Assembly: GCA_003134815.1 (NCBI GenBank) | Contig: PLCO01000058.1 | Coordinates: 1,533-65,532 of the forward strand | Source of the DNA: Acidobacteriaceae bacterium | Lineage (GTDB): Bacteria; Acidobacteriota; Terriglobia; Terriglobales; Acidobacteriaceae | Length of the DNA stretch: 64,000 nt | Direction: 5' to 3' | Shown: in pieces, positions 8,499 to 15,949 of the stretch | How the letters are laid out: every line of letters starts with the position of its first letter | How positions within the stretch are numbered: position 1 is the first letter of the stretch | Notes under the pieces: generated by a model | What the model saw: the letters and a program-made list of their open reading frames with translations, nothing else | Databases searched by the model: none | Told to the model about the DNA's origin: nothing | Position numbers and translations under genes: made by a program

Positions 8499-8813
8499 AT
8501 GGCCGGAGATATGCAAATTACGTGCAGCGACTGCGGGCAGGATTTCACCTTCAGCACTGCCGATCAACAGTTTTTTCAGGAACGCGGATACTCGACCCCA
8601 AAGCGTTGCAAGCCATGCCGCCAGGCAAAGAAAGCCGACTCGGGGGGATCCGGCCACCGTTCGGCTCCTTCGCAGGGAACACCTGTGATTTGTTCGGGTT
8701 GTGGCCAGCCTACCACCGTACCTTTTGAACCGCGTGGCGATCGCCCGGTCTACTGCCGGGATTGCTACACGGCGCGCAAAGGCACTGGCGGAGGCGGCGG
8801 GCGGGGGCGCTAG
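8499..8813 (+). CDS. Zinc-ribbon protein with two CxxC pairs (CxxC-x17-CxxC type)
   Basis: A small 104-aa protein with two probable zinc-binding units. The first has CSDCG (about residues 9-13) and CKPC (about 37-40), separated by a Phe-rich stretch (FTFSTADQQFFQERG) typical of zf-trcl domains. The second has CSGCG (about 66-70) and CRDC (about 87-90), the CxxC-x17-CxxC arrangement. It ends in a basic Gly/Arg tail (GTGGGGGRGR) that could bind nucleic acid. AGGAG stands 5 bases before the ATG. Proteins of this type are frequent in Acidobacteria and neighbouring phyla; the function is not known. Confidence 0.85.
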   Translation: MAGDMQITCSDCGQDFTFSTADQQFFQERGYSTPKRCKPCRQAKKADSGGSGHRSAPSQGTPVICSGCGQPTTVPFEPRGDRPVYCRDCYTARKGTGGGGGRGR

Positions 8814-8816
8814 AGA

Positions 8817-8925
8817 GCGTTTCCAGAATTCGCTTGCCCTCTCCAGAGCGGCGAAAGGTGGCATTTCCTTGAGGGAAATGCCACTTGAAAGCGGCGGCTT
8901 CGGGGTGCGGCAATTCTGGAACCGC
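8817..8925. repeat. Nested palindromic element (MITE/REP-like)
   Basis: An inner perfect 11-bp stem GTGGCATTTCC / GGAAATGCCAC (8858-8868 and 8874-8884) sits inside outer 10-bp arms TTCCAGAATT (8821-8830) and AATTCTGGAA near 8913-8924. There is no T-tract, so it is not a typical intrinsic terminator, though it could protect the 3' end of the zinc-ribbon mRNA. No coding potential. Confidence 0.6.
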
Positions 8926-9353
8926 TGGCGGGGTTTGCGCTTGCCGGTTCTCCGGTTGAGCAAACTACCTCCTGACAACTGACCGATCGCATTTGCACGG
9001 CTGCGGCACGACCGTCGCCCGTCATGGCAGATGTGTGTCTTCTTACGATGCAAGTCGGCCTCATCAATGAGTCCCTGCCAGTCGTTTCGCCTTCGTTCCC
9101 GACTTGATTTGGTTCGTCCGCGTTCGCTCAGGCTCGTCCCGCTTTGCCACTGCTCGGCCTGATTTGCAACGGCACTTCGGGGCGGTGATCTGTTTTGCTC
9201 AGCGCGCGCCGCGCCTGCTGAGGCAAGGTGGCTGGAGATGTTCGATCCTCGTGTGCGCGTCGATTCGCGGTTGGACAGAAACCCCAACGCTGGATAAACT
9301 AGCCCTCACGGCCCCCCCTGAAATCCGTGTACATAAGGAAGTATTCCAAGGCC
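8926..9353. other. Intergenic region upstream of the ABC permease
   Basis: No gene is convincing here: the readings in both directions have no start-site signal, domain or codon pattern of a protein. An AAGGAAG at about 9334 may be the ribosome binding site for the permease start at 9354. Nothing else was recognised. Confidence 0.4.
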
Positions 9354-10487
9354 ATGTCCTCCCAGCTCTCGTTCACCGGATTCGCCTGGAAAAATCTGCG
9401 GCGCCGACGCCTCAGAACGCTGCTGACCCTGTTCGGCATTACGATGGGTATCGGAGCATTTGTCGCTTTGGTTGGATTCTCGCGCTCGTTTGAACATGAA
9501 TGGCTACGGCTTTACCAGAGCTCGGGCACCGACATCGCCGTCCTGCAATCAAGCCTGTTCAATAGCTCTATCGATGAGTCGCTAGGCGCGAAAATCAAGG
9601 CTCTGCCCCAGGTGGCCGCGGTGGCTCCGCTGGTCTTCAATCTGATCGATCTGACGCCCGACGTGAATGCGCTGGTCTACGGATGGCCGGCCGATTCCTA
9701 CGAGATGGATTCTCTGCAGTTCACTTCCGGTACCCGCTTTCGCGCCGGCCAGCCCGAGGTCGTGCTGGGCGATCTGCTGGCGCAAAACCTGAAAAAGAAA
9801 CCCGGCGACAGCATTACGATTCTGGGAGAAACATTCACGATCACAGGAATCTTTCACGGAGGCACCGCGCTCGAGACCGGCGCGGTGATCATGCCCCTCG
9901 GGCAGATGCAGAACATCTCAAGCAGGCAAGGAAAAGTGACCGCGTTCCATGTGCGGCTTCGTCCCACGCCGACGGGCGAATCCTACGAGCATTACGTCAA
10001 GACTGTCCAGATGGAGATCGAAGCCCTGGATCCCGGCATTCGTGCCGAAGCGGCCGCGGAACGCGCGGGCAATAACCAGATTGTGGACATGGCACACGCG
10101 GTGGCGTGGGGCACGTCGTCGATTGCTCTCCTTATCGGTATCGTGGGCATTGCGAACACCATGGCGATGTCTGTTTTTGAACGGACGCGCGAGATCGGAA
10201 TTCTGCGCGCTCTTGGCTGGAAGGGCCGGCACGTGATTCTGCTAATCCTGACTGAAGCTGGGTGCCTGGGTTTCGCAGGAGGTTTGCTGGGCATCATAGT
10301 AGGATGGGGAGCACTGTTCATTCTCTCCGTGATGCCGGAAACTGCGAGCGTAGTTTCGGTCTCGGTCTCGCCGGTTCATCTGGTCGAGTCACTTCTGATC
10401 GCCGTCGGTTCCGGGCTACTGGCTGGGGCGTATCCTGCATGGCGCGGCGCGCGGCTTTCGCCGGTGGAGGCATTGCGTTATGAGTAG
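9354..10487 (+). CDS. ABC transporter permease, MacB/LolCE-type (FtsX domain)
   Basis: A 377-aa inner-membrane protein with the four-helix layout of the type VII ABC superfamily. Helix 1 is near residues 20-40 (LRTLLTLFGITMGIGAF), then a large periplasmic MacB-type domain (about 45-245), then three helices in the FtsX domain (about 255-370) with the conserved cytoplasmic ERTREIGILRALGW coupling segment and the terminal PAWRGARLSPVEALRYE. It works with the ATPase overlapping its 3' end by 8 bp. Together with the LolA-like protein behind them, they suggest a lipoprotein or envelope mechanotransmission system rather than drug export. The start ATG at 9354 is preferred to the GTG at 9327 by position after AAGGAAG. 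Confidence 0.88.
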   Translation: MSSQLSFTGFAWKNLRRRRLRTLLTLFGITMGIGAFVALVGFSRSFEHEWLRLYQSSGTDIAVLQSSLFNSSIDESLGAKIKALPQVAAVAPLVFNLIDLTPDVNALVYGWPADSYEMDSLQFTSGTRFRAGQPEVVLGDLLAQNLKKKPGDSITILGETFTITGIFHGGTALETGAVIMPLGQMQNISSRQGKVTAFHVRLRPTPTGESYEHYVKTVQMEIEALDPGIRAEAAAERAGNNQIVDMAHAVAWGTSSIALLIGIVGIANTMAMSVFERTREIGILRALGWKGRHVILLILTEAGCLGFAGGLLGIIVGWGALFILSVMPETASVVSVSVSPVHLVESLLIAVGSGLLAGAYPAWRGARLSPVEALRYE

Positions 10488-11160
10488 TCCGATTCTCGAA
10501 GGGCGCAGGCTGGTGAAGGACTACGACGACGGGCGCGTGGCTGCTTTGCGCGGCGTGGACCTCACCATCGAAGCCGGCGAATTCGTCACCATCAGCGGGC
10601 CGAGCGGCAGCGGCAAATCTACTTTGCTCCATATGCTTGGCGGGCTCGATACGCCCGACAGCGGCGAAGTTCTGTTCCGCGGATCTCTTCTCGGGTCTGC
10701 AATGGATCTGGATACATACCGTTCGCAAAAAGTTGGTTTTATCTTCCAGGCTTTCCATTTGCTGCCTACGCTGCGCGCCGTGGAAAACGTGCAGGTAGCC
10801 ATGCTGGCGGTAAACGGCCGCGCCAACCATCGCCTGGAGCGCGCAATGGCACTTCTCGATGAGATGGGCCTGAAGGATCGCGTGACGCATTTTCCAAACG
10901 AGCTCTCCGCCGGAGAGCGGCAGCGTGTGGCAATTGCCCGCTCGTTAGCCAACGATCCGGCGATCCTGCTCGCGGACGAGCCTACCGGCAACCTGGATAG
11001 CGTGAACGCGGCACGCACGATGGAGATTCTTCGCGGCATTCGGGAAAAGCGTGGCATGACGCTGGTGATCGTGACCCACGAGAACGAAATCGCCATGAGC
11101 GCCCCGCGCCACATTCGCATCCGCGACGGCAGGATCGAAAACGAAAGGGCCGGGGCATGA
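10480..11160 (+). CDS. ABC transporter ATP-binding protein, LolD/MacB-type
   Basis: A 226-aa ATPase with a complete nucleotide-binding domain: Walker A GPSGSGKST (about residues 41-49), Q-loop FIFQAFHLLP (about 88-97), signature LSAGERQRVAIARSL (about 143-157), Walker B ILLADEPTGNLD (about 164-175) and H-loop THE (about 200). The signature has A instead of the second G (LSAGE), seen in many members of this class. It overlaps the permease upstream by 8 bp and the LolA-like gene downstream by 4 bp (ATGA), so the three form a tightly coupled operon. It energises movement of a lipid-anchored or hydrophobic substrate from the inner membrane. Confidence 0.9.
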   Translation: MSSPILEGRRLVKDYDDGRVAALRGVDLTIEAGEFVTISGPSGSGKSTLLHMLGGLDTPDSGEVLFRGSLLGSAMDLDTYRSQKVGFIFQAFHLLPTLRAVENVQVAMLAVNGRANHRLERAMALLDEMGLKDRVTHFPNELSAGERQRVAIARSLANDPAILLADEPTGNLDSVNAARTMEILRGIREKRGMTLVIVTHENEIAMSAPRHIRIRDGRIENERAGA

Positions 11161-11984
11161 GGGCTGCGCGAAGCGTGAAGGCCTCGCGCGCGGCCCGGTT
11201 TGCGTCCCGGCTTGTGTTATTGACGGCCGCCGTGGTTCCGGCTCTGTGGGCACAGACAGCAAATGTCAACGATCTTTTCGCAATCGCTCGAAAGCAGATT
11301 GAGACGGCCGACTTTCGCGTGACCGGGCATCTGATTGCGATCGACGCTACTGGCGCGCGCGTAAGCTATCCGATCACCATCAAGACGCACTGGTTTCCCG
11401 GAGAGCTACGAGAGTTTGTCGATCTTGGTCAGCCGTCCTCGGTGCACGATTCCTCGGGGCACACCGACCTGCGCGAGCATATTCTATTAGAGATGCACGC
11501 AAACGGCGAACACACAATCCAAATCGCTCATCCCGGCGAGACATCCGCACATATTCTGCCCTTTGACAAGTGGGACACTCATCCGCTCGGTCCGGGATTC
11601 AGCTACGAAGACTTTCTTGAGCAGAGTTATTTTTGGCCCGGGCAAACCTCCGAGGGCCAGGCCAAATTTGGCGCGCGCGATTGCGATGTCATCAAGAGCA
11701 CGCCGGGCCCCGCCGATCGAACGCACTACGCGCAAGTGAAAACATGGGTTGACCCCAGCATCGGTTTTCCCGTCTATATGGAAAAGACTCTCAAGGACTC
11801 CGAAACGGTGAAGGAATTCACATCGTACGGCGTGCACCAGGAGCAGGGTCACTGGTTCGCGCACCAGGTTGAAGCGAAGACGCGCGGCCAGCAGGGATCG
11901 ACATTGCTGATTTTCGACCGCGGCAGCGCCAAGGCAAAACTTACCGCTGCCGATTTCAGCCCGGCCGTGCTCACACACTTCTAG
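11157..11984 (+). CDS. LolA-like / outer-membrane lipoprotein-sorting family protein
   Basis: A 275-aa secreted protein with an N-terminal basic stretch and hydrophobic signal (RLVLLTAAVVPALWA) cut near residue 37. The rest reads as an all-beta, half-barrel domain of the LolA-like class often labelled outer membrane lipoprotein-sorting protein, with charged beta-strands (YPITIKTHWFPGELREFVDLG, CDVIKSTPG, KTWVDPSIGFPVYMEKT). It is translationally coupled to the ABC ATPase, so it probably receives or senses the substrate of that transporter in the periplasm. Sequence identity to true LolA is not obvious; the assignment rests on the fold pattern and context. Confidence 0.65.
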   Translation: MRAARSVKASRAARFASRLVLLTAAVVPALWAQTANVNDLFAIARKQIETADFRVTGHLIAIDATGARVSYPITIKTHWFPGELREFVDLGQPSSVHDSSGHTDLREHILLEMHANGEHTIQIAHPGETSAHILPFDKWDTHPLGPGFSYEDFLEQSYFWPGQTSEGQAKFGARDCDVIKSTPGPADRTHYAQVKTWVDPSIGFPVYMEKTLKDSETVKEFTSYGVHQEQGHWFAHQVEAKTRGQQGSTLLIFDRGSAKAKLTAADFSPAVLTHF

Positions 11985-11991
11985 GAGAATC

Positions 11992-13017
11992 ATGCACGCC
12001 GTTCTTTGGATCGCCGCCGTCGCAGGATTTCTGGTTATCGCGGGCGTGTTGTATCAAAAGATCGGCAGTTGGCGCGACCGAAAGCGCTTCGCCTCTTCGG
12101 GGCGCTGGGTCACCATCGAGAATGGGGCCAGACTTTTCCTTCTTGAAATGGGGATGGGCGAGCCTACAGTTTTGTTTGAAGCGGGAATCGGCGCCACCCA
12201 TCTCAACTGGTGCCACATTCAGGAGTCCATCTCGGATTCGGCTCGCACAGCCTCATACGACCGCTGCGGGTTGGGCTGGAGCAGCCGTGGCCGGACGGCC
12301 CGCACCCCCGGCAACATTGCCACGGAGTTGAACGAGATGCTGCACCGAGCCGGCCTCAAGCCGCCGTTCATTCTGGTCGGGCATTCGTTTGGCGGGCTGG
12401 TCATGCGCCGATACGCTTCGCTTTATCCAGAAGAGGTTGCCGGTGTCGTGCTCATCGATCCCATGCGCTGCGAACAATGGCCGCCCTTCGACCCCTCCAA
12501 ACAATCTCAGATCGATTTGGGCTGCAGGCTGATTCGTTTCGCAATTCCAGTCGCTTCATCCGGCTTCGCGCGTCTGATGGTGAGCCTGTTGTTTTGCCGC
12601 GCAAGCCATCTTTCGGATCAGATCGTCGGAGCCGCAGGCGCGCACAAGCGCCACGTTCTGACCCGCATCAAGACCGAAGTGAGAAAGATGCCGCGAAAGG
12701 TGTGGCCGGCGGTTGCCGCGCACTGGTCGCGCCCCGGCTTCTACGCGGGAATCCGCAGCCATATTGTTTCAATTCCAGACACGGCAGCGGAAATGGACGC
12801 GACCCCGCCCATCCGTGAAATTCCCATTACCGTGCTTACGCCAGGCAACTCCACGCCGCTGTCGCAGGAGCACCTCGACCGCATTGGCAATAGCACGCAT
12901 CAGGTCATCGCTCACAACAGCGAGCACTGGATTCATCTCGACGAACCGAACCTGGTGCTCGATTCCATCCGTGCCATGGTGGCCGCCACGGTGGCTGAGA
13001 CCACCATCGCGGGCTAG
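11992..13017 (+). CDS. Alpha/beta hydrolase with N-terminal membrane anchor
   Basis: A 341-aa protein. One hydrophobic helix (about residues 2-20) probably anchors it, followed by an alpha/beta hydrolase fold. Visible are the nucleophile elbow VGHSFGG (Ser about 132), the oxyanion-side segment LFEAGIGATHLNW (about 61-73), YDRCGLGWS (about 89-97), and a C-terminal NSEHWIHLDEP that supplies the catalytic His (about 315). The acid residue is probably in the DPMR region or later. The substrate is unknown. It starts 7 bp after the LolA-like gene with AGGAG in front of the ATG, so it is probably the fourth gene of that operon. Confidence 0.82.
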   Translation: MHAVLWIAAVAGFLVIAGVLYQKIGSWRDRKRFASSGRWVTIENGARLFLLEMGMGEPTVLFEAGIGATHLNWCHIQESISDSARTASYDRCGLGWSSRGRTARTPGNIATELNEMLHRAGLKPPFILVGHSFGGLVMRRYASLYPEEVAGVVLIDPMRCEQWPPFDPSKQSQIDLGCRLIRFAIPVASSGFARLMVSLLFCRASHLSDQIVGAAGAHKRHVLTRIKTEVRKMPRKVWPAVAAHWSRPGFYAGIRSHIVSIPDTAAEMDATPPIREIPITVLTPGNSTPLSQEHLDRIGNSTHQVIAHNSEHWIHLDEPNLVLDSIRAMVAATVAETTIAG

Positions 13018-13168
13018 AGCCCCGTTCGGCGCCGCAGCGCTCCCCGTCCCGTGCATCCCCCGCATCTTACCTCGCGCGTCAGCCGTCACATCTTTCTAAC
13101 AACAGCCCCTCTAACCTGTAACAAAGCTCCTTCTTCATGGCTTTGTAGAGATAGGAAGGGCGTGCCCA

Positions 13169-13573
13169 ATGGAAGTAAAAGTGTTGCAAGTTGAAGGCGT
13201 AAAGTTCGACGTTTTTGCGCGGAACCACAAGATCGCCTGTGATCAACCCACAGAGAACGGCGGCGCGGACTCGGGCATGACTCCGCCCGAGCTGCTGCTG
13301 GCGTCGCTGGGCTCCTGTGCGGCTTTTTATGCCGCGGAGTATCTCCAGACACGCAATCTGGCAAAAACTGGCGTCGAAGTCTCGGTGACCGCCGAAAAAC
13401 TGTTAAAGCCGGCGCGGCTGGGCAATTTCAATGTCCTTGTCACAAGCCCGGTTGCGCTGACCGCGGAGCAAACCGAAAGCATGACGCGCTGCGTGCATCA
13501 CTGCCTGGTTCACAACACGCTCCTGTCGCCGCCCGAAATTAAAATCGAGATTGCCGCCGCGGTCCTTCAGTAA
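13169..13573 (+). CDS. OsmC family protein (peroxiredoxin-like)
   Basis: A 134-aa cytoplasmic protein of the OsmC/Ohr fold. The two family cysteines are present: Cys50 in LASLGSCAAF and Cys112 in CVHHCLVHNTL, which together reduce organic hydroperoxides in characterised members. MTPPELLLASLGSC is the typical YeeE/OsmC-like family signature, and the length is normal. It sits alone between the hydrolase and the convergent pgsA gene. A GATAGGAAGGG lies before the start codon. Which thiol reductant it uses and its true substrate are not known. Confidence 0.88.
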   Translation: MEVKVLQVEGVKFDVFARNHKIACDQPTENGGADSGMTPPELLLASLGSCAAFYAAEYLQTRNLAKTGVEVSVTAEKLLKPARLGNFNVLVTSPVALTAEQTESMTRCVHHCLVHNTLLSPPEIKIEIAAAVLQ

Positions 13574-13647
13574 CATTCTGCTCGCGGGCGCGCGGTAGCC
13601 AGGACCTGTACTGGGACCCACCGCCATTCTCCTGTCCCGCCAACGCG

Positions 13648-14289
13648 CTACGAGATGCGCACGCTCTTGCCCCGCGAAAGCACCGCGGCCTTGCGGCGAT
13701 CCTTCGAAGCGTGGTCGATCTTCTTCCAGAAGCCGATGAAGTAATCGATCGCCGAGATCGTGGAGACCAGCGCGGCAAAGTAGATGGCCGCGACGGCATA
13801 CCAGTAGATGGGTATGGAAATGATGCCAATCTGCCAGGAATGCCAGCGGTGGGCGAGAACCGCCGAAGTCACAGACACAATCTGGACAACTGTCTTGAGT
13901 TTTCCCAAATCGCTGGCCGTGATGGTGAAGCCTTCAGATGAGGCAATTGAACGCAGCCCGGAGATGAGAAATTCGCGGCCGACGATGACCACCACGATCC
14001 AAACCTTAACCACCTGCGGGTTGTAAGCGACGAGCGCGACGAAAGCCGCCGTGACCATGATCTTGTCGGCCAGCGGGTCAAGCAACATTCCCATTGTTGT
14101 GATTTGCCCGCGCTTGCGGGCGAGATAGCCGTCGAGGCCATCGCTAATGGATGCGAGCACAAAAAGAATCGAGGCCGAAATCTCTTGCGCGCCACTCGGT
14201 CCCTGCCAGGGGAAGTGCGGCGACAGGATCCAGAGGAACAACGGGATCATAATGATCCGCGTCATAGTGATGGAGTTGGGCAGATTCAT
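13648..14289 (-). CDS. pgsA: CDP-diacylglycerol--glycerol-3-phosphate 3-phosphatidyltransferase
   Basis: Integral membrane enzyme (213 aa from the chosen start) that makes phosphatidylglycerol phosphate from CDP-diacylglycerol and glycerol-3-phosphate. The CDP-alcohol phosphotransferase signature is intact (DG at about residue 63, AR at about 69, then GMLLDPLADK with the two late Asp), and the order MNLPNSITMTRIIMIPLFL at the N-terminus is typical of PgsA. Several transmembrane helices follow. The start at 14289 fits the family start; an upstream ATG at 14334 is also in frame. A symmetric promoter-operator lies about 155 bp upstream. The C-terminus has a basic tail (SKDRRKAAVLSRGKSVRIS). Confidence 0.88.
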   Translation of the reverse strand: MNLPNSITMTRIIMIPLFLWILSPHFPWQGPSGAQEISASILFVLASISDGLDGYLARKRGQITTMGMLLDPLADKIMVTAAFVALVAYNPQVVKVWIVVVIVGREFLISGLRSIASSEGFTITASDLGKLKTVVQIVSVTSAVLAHRWHSWQIGIISIPIYWYAVAAIYFAALVSTISAIDYFIGFWKKIDHASKDRRKAAVLSRGKSVRIS

Positions 14290-14645
14290 CTCGGGCCGCG
14301 CCACGCTCTCTCTTTGCTGGTAGCGTGACACCATTATTGCACCGGCGCAATTCCCCTGCTTTCGGCCTCCGCTGGGCTGCCGCGGAACCGGTTTCACCAA
14401 GTGGAACGGGAGCGATTGCTGATGCCCAAACGCTATGGTAATTTGATATAGGACCAAATCGGTCGTATATCAACTGGTCCCCCGGCAACAGCACTTTACC
14501 TTTTGCGTTTCGGGGGCTTTACCGTCCGCACCGGATCACGCGCCGGCCGCGGCTGATTGCCAATCAAGCAGCGGCCCCGATGAGCGTCTTTTGGCGAAGC
14601 ATCATCAGGGCCGCTCAACCGGCAACTTGTGAGCTGACGGTTTCC
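14290..14645. other. Intergenic region between pgsA and the MITE
   Basis: No gene is supported. It contains the dyad-symmetric promoter-operator at 14443-14471. The part from 14500 to 14645 shows no gene and no further strong hairpin. Confidence 0.5.
14443..14471. promoter_or_regulatory. Dyad-symmetric promoter-operator, Rrf2/IscR-like
   Basis: The arms GATATAGGACC and GGTCGTATATC (14445-14471) pair at 11 of 13 positions around a centre at 14458. The same bases read as a promoter in both directions: TTGATA-N17-TATATC on the plus strand (14443-14448 and 14466-14471) and the mirror image on the minus strand. The ATA...GAC...GTC...TAT layout over 25 bp resembles operators of Rrf2-family repressors such as IscR. 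It could drive pgsA leftwards or the outer-membrane protein/cytochrome operon rightwards. No Rrf2 gene is in the window. Confidence 0.55.
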
Positions 14646-14918
14646 CTAGGGCCTGTTAACACAACCTGGAATGAGCAGCGTTGCGAGCGAAAATGGGGTC
14701 AAACGAGGCGGAGGACGACGGCTGTGGCGACCCCACTGCCGAGGACGACAACGAAGTATGACCCAATTTTCGCCGCAACCCGCAGGGACGGGGTCAGTTT
14801 TGTCCATGTCTTTGTCGCTCGTCGCTTCAGTAACCAGCTACAGCGCTCTCCTCGCTCCTCGAACTGAACAAAACTGGCTCCCGTCGCTGCCATCCCAGGT
14901 TGTGTTAACAGGCCCTAG
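14646..14918. mobile_element. MITE, 265 bp with 20-bp terminal inverted repeats and flanking CTAG
   Basis: Perfect terminal inverted repeats GGCCTGTTAACACAACCTGG (14650-14669) and its complement (14895-14914) enclose 265 bp and are flanked on both sides by CTAG (14646-14649 and 14915-14918), consistent with a 4-bp target duplication of the YTAR type known for IS5-group elements. Inside are further inverted pairs (GCGAAAATGGGGTC against GACCCAATTTTCGC, and GGTCAGTTTTGTCC against GAACAAAACTGGC), so the element can fold into nested hairpins. No transposase fragment of useful length is present, so it must be mobilised in trans if active. It lies between the promoter-operator and the outer-membrane protein gene. 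Confidence 0.75.
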
Positions 14919-14959
14919 CATAGCGGAAACCTCAGCCACCATTCATCCCAGAAAGGAAC

Positions 14960-15949
14960 ATGATGGCGCGGTCTCCGCAGCCTTTTTTTGAAGTTCAATT
15001 TGAACAAAAGCCAGGTCGCAGGCACAAAGATCGCTCCAGCGAACCTCACTTTCATCGCCTCCTCGCGCAATTCTCACTTTGCCGCAGGCTGGCTCTGTTC
15101 TTCCTCGTGCTGCTTTGTGTTGCGCCGCGCACAGTGGCCGGCGCGCAGGAGCCACCGTACTTCATCACGTATTCTGACGCGCTGGAAGAACCGGGCAATC
15201 TCGAGGTTGCTCAAAAAGGAACAACCGGCTCCCCCAAGGATGCAAACGCGTTCTACAGCGCCACGCTGGAGCTGGAGTACGGGGCCAAAGCCTGGTGGAC
15301 AACCGAGCTCTACCTGCAAGGCCAGGCAACCGCGAACGACTCCACCATTTTTACCGGATTCCGCTGGGAGAACCGCTTTCGCGTGCTGCCGACCGAGCAC
15401 GCGATCAATCCCGTGCTGTATCTCGAGTACGAGGATGTGAACGGCGCCGACAAGAGCGTTCTTGAAGTGACCGGGCACGACGGCATTGCCAATTTTCAGG
15501 GGAAAAATGCTGCCGGCCGCGGCGACATCTCGCGCACCATGGAGGGCAAGCTGATTCTCTCAAGCAATCCGAAGGGATGGAACATCTCGGAGAACTGGAT
15601 TGCGGAGAAAAACATGATGGGCGGAGCCTGGGAGTTCGGCTATGCCGTGGGCGCAAGCCGCCCGTTCGCGCTGGTCGCCGCGAGCCGGGCCTGCACTTTT
15701 TGCCGCCAGAACTTTAGCGCTGGCGCCGAGGTTTACGGAGGACTAGCGACGGTACACGATCTTGGTTTCAGCGACACTTCTCACTACGCCGGCCCGACGG
15801 TTCAATTCGATGTGCCCCGCGGGCCAACATTCCTCTTTTCGCCGCAATTCGGGCTTAGCGACAACAGCGCGGGCGTTTTGTGGCGCCTCAAAATCTCTTA
15901 CGAGATCCAGCAGTTCCGCGATCTCTTCAGCAAGAAGGAGGCGCAATGA
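14960..15949 (+). CDS. Outer-membrane beta-barrel type hypothetical protein, paired with cytochrome c
   Basis: A 329-aa protein with a long N-terminal region and a hydrophobic signal (LALFFLVLLCVAPRTVAGAQ, about residues 43-62). The mature part is built of alternating polar/aromatic strands (ATLELEYGAKAWWTTELYLQGQ, TGFRWENRFRV, AVGASRPFALVAASRA) as in outer-membrane barrels. A CTFCRQ pair of cysteines lies at about 236-239. The start at 14960 follows AAGGAAC; an ATG three bases on is equally good. Its TGA overlaps the start of the cytochrome c gene, so the two are co-translated and the pair may form an envelope electron-transfer or sensing unit. No named family was recognised. Confidence 0.65.
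   Translation: MMARSPQPFFEVQFEQKPGRRHKDRSSEPHFHRLLAQFSLCRRLALFFLVLLCVAPRTVAGAQEPPYFITYSDALEEPGNLEVAQKGTTGSPKDANAFYSATLELEYGAKAWWTTELYLQGQATANDSTIFTGFRWENRFRVLPTEHAINPVLYLEYEDVNGADKSVLEVTGHDGIANFQGKNAAGRGDISRTMEGKLILSSNPKGWNISENWIAEKNMMGGAWEFGYAVGASRPFALVAASRACTFCRQNFSAGAEVYGGLATVHDLGFSDTSHYAGPTVQFDVPRGPTFLFSPQFGLSDNSAGVLWRLKISYEIQQFRDLFSKKEAQ

Noticed and set aside
8858..8884. Hairpin GTGGCATTTCC/GGAAATGCCAC as an intrinsic terminator
   Set aside because: There is no T-tract on either strand, so I list it as a palindromic element rather than a terminator.
8484..9287. 267-codon reading on the minus strand across the zinc-ribbon gene and the palindromic element
   Set aside because: It is antisense to a gene with a clear ribosome site and domains, runs through a palindrome, and shows no domain or signal of its own.
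14580..14991. Plus-strand readings of about 95-106 codons across the MITE
   Set aside because: They span the inverted repeats and the CTAG flanks, lack ribosome sites, and match no transposase pattern.
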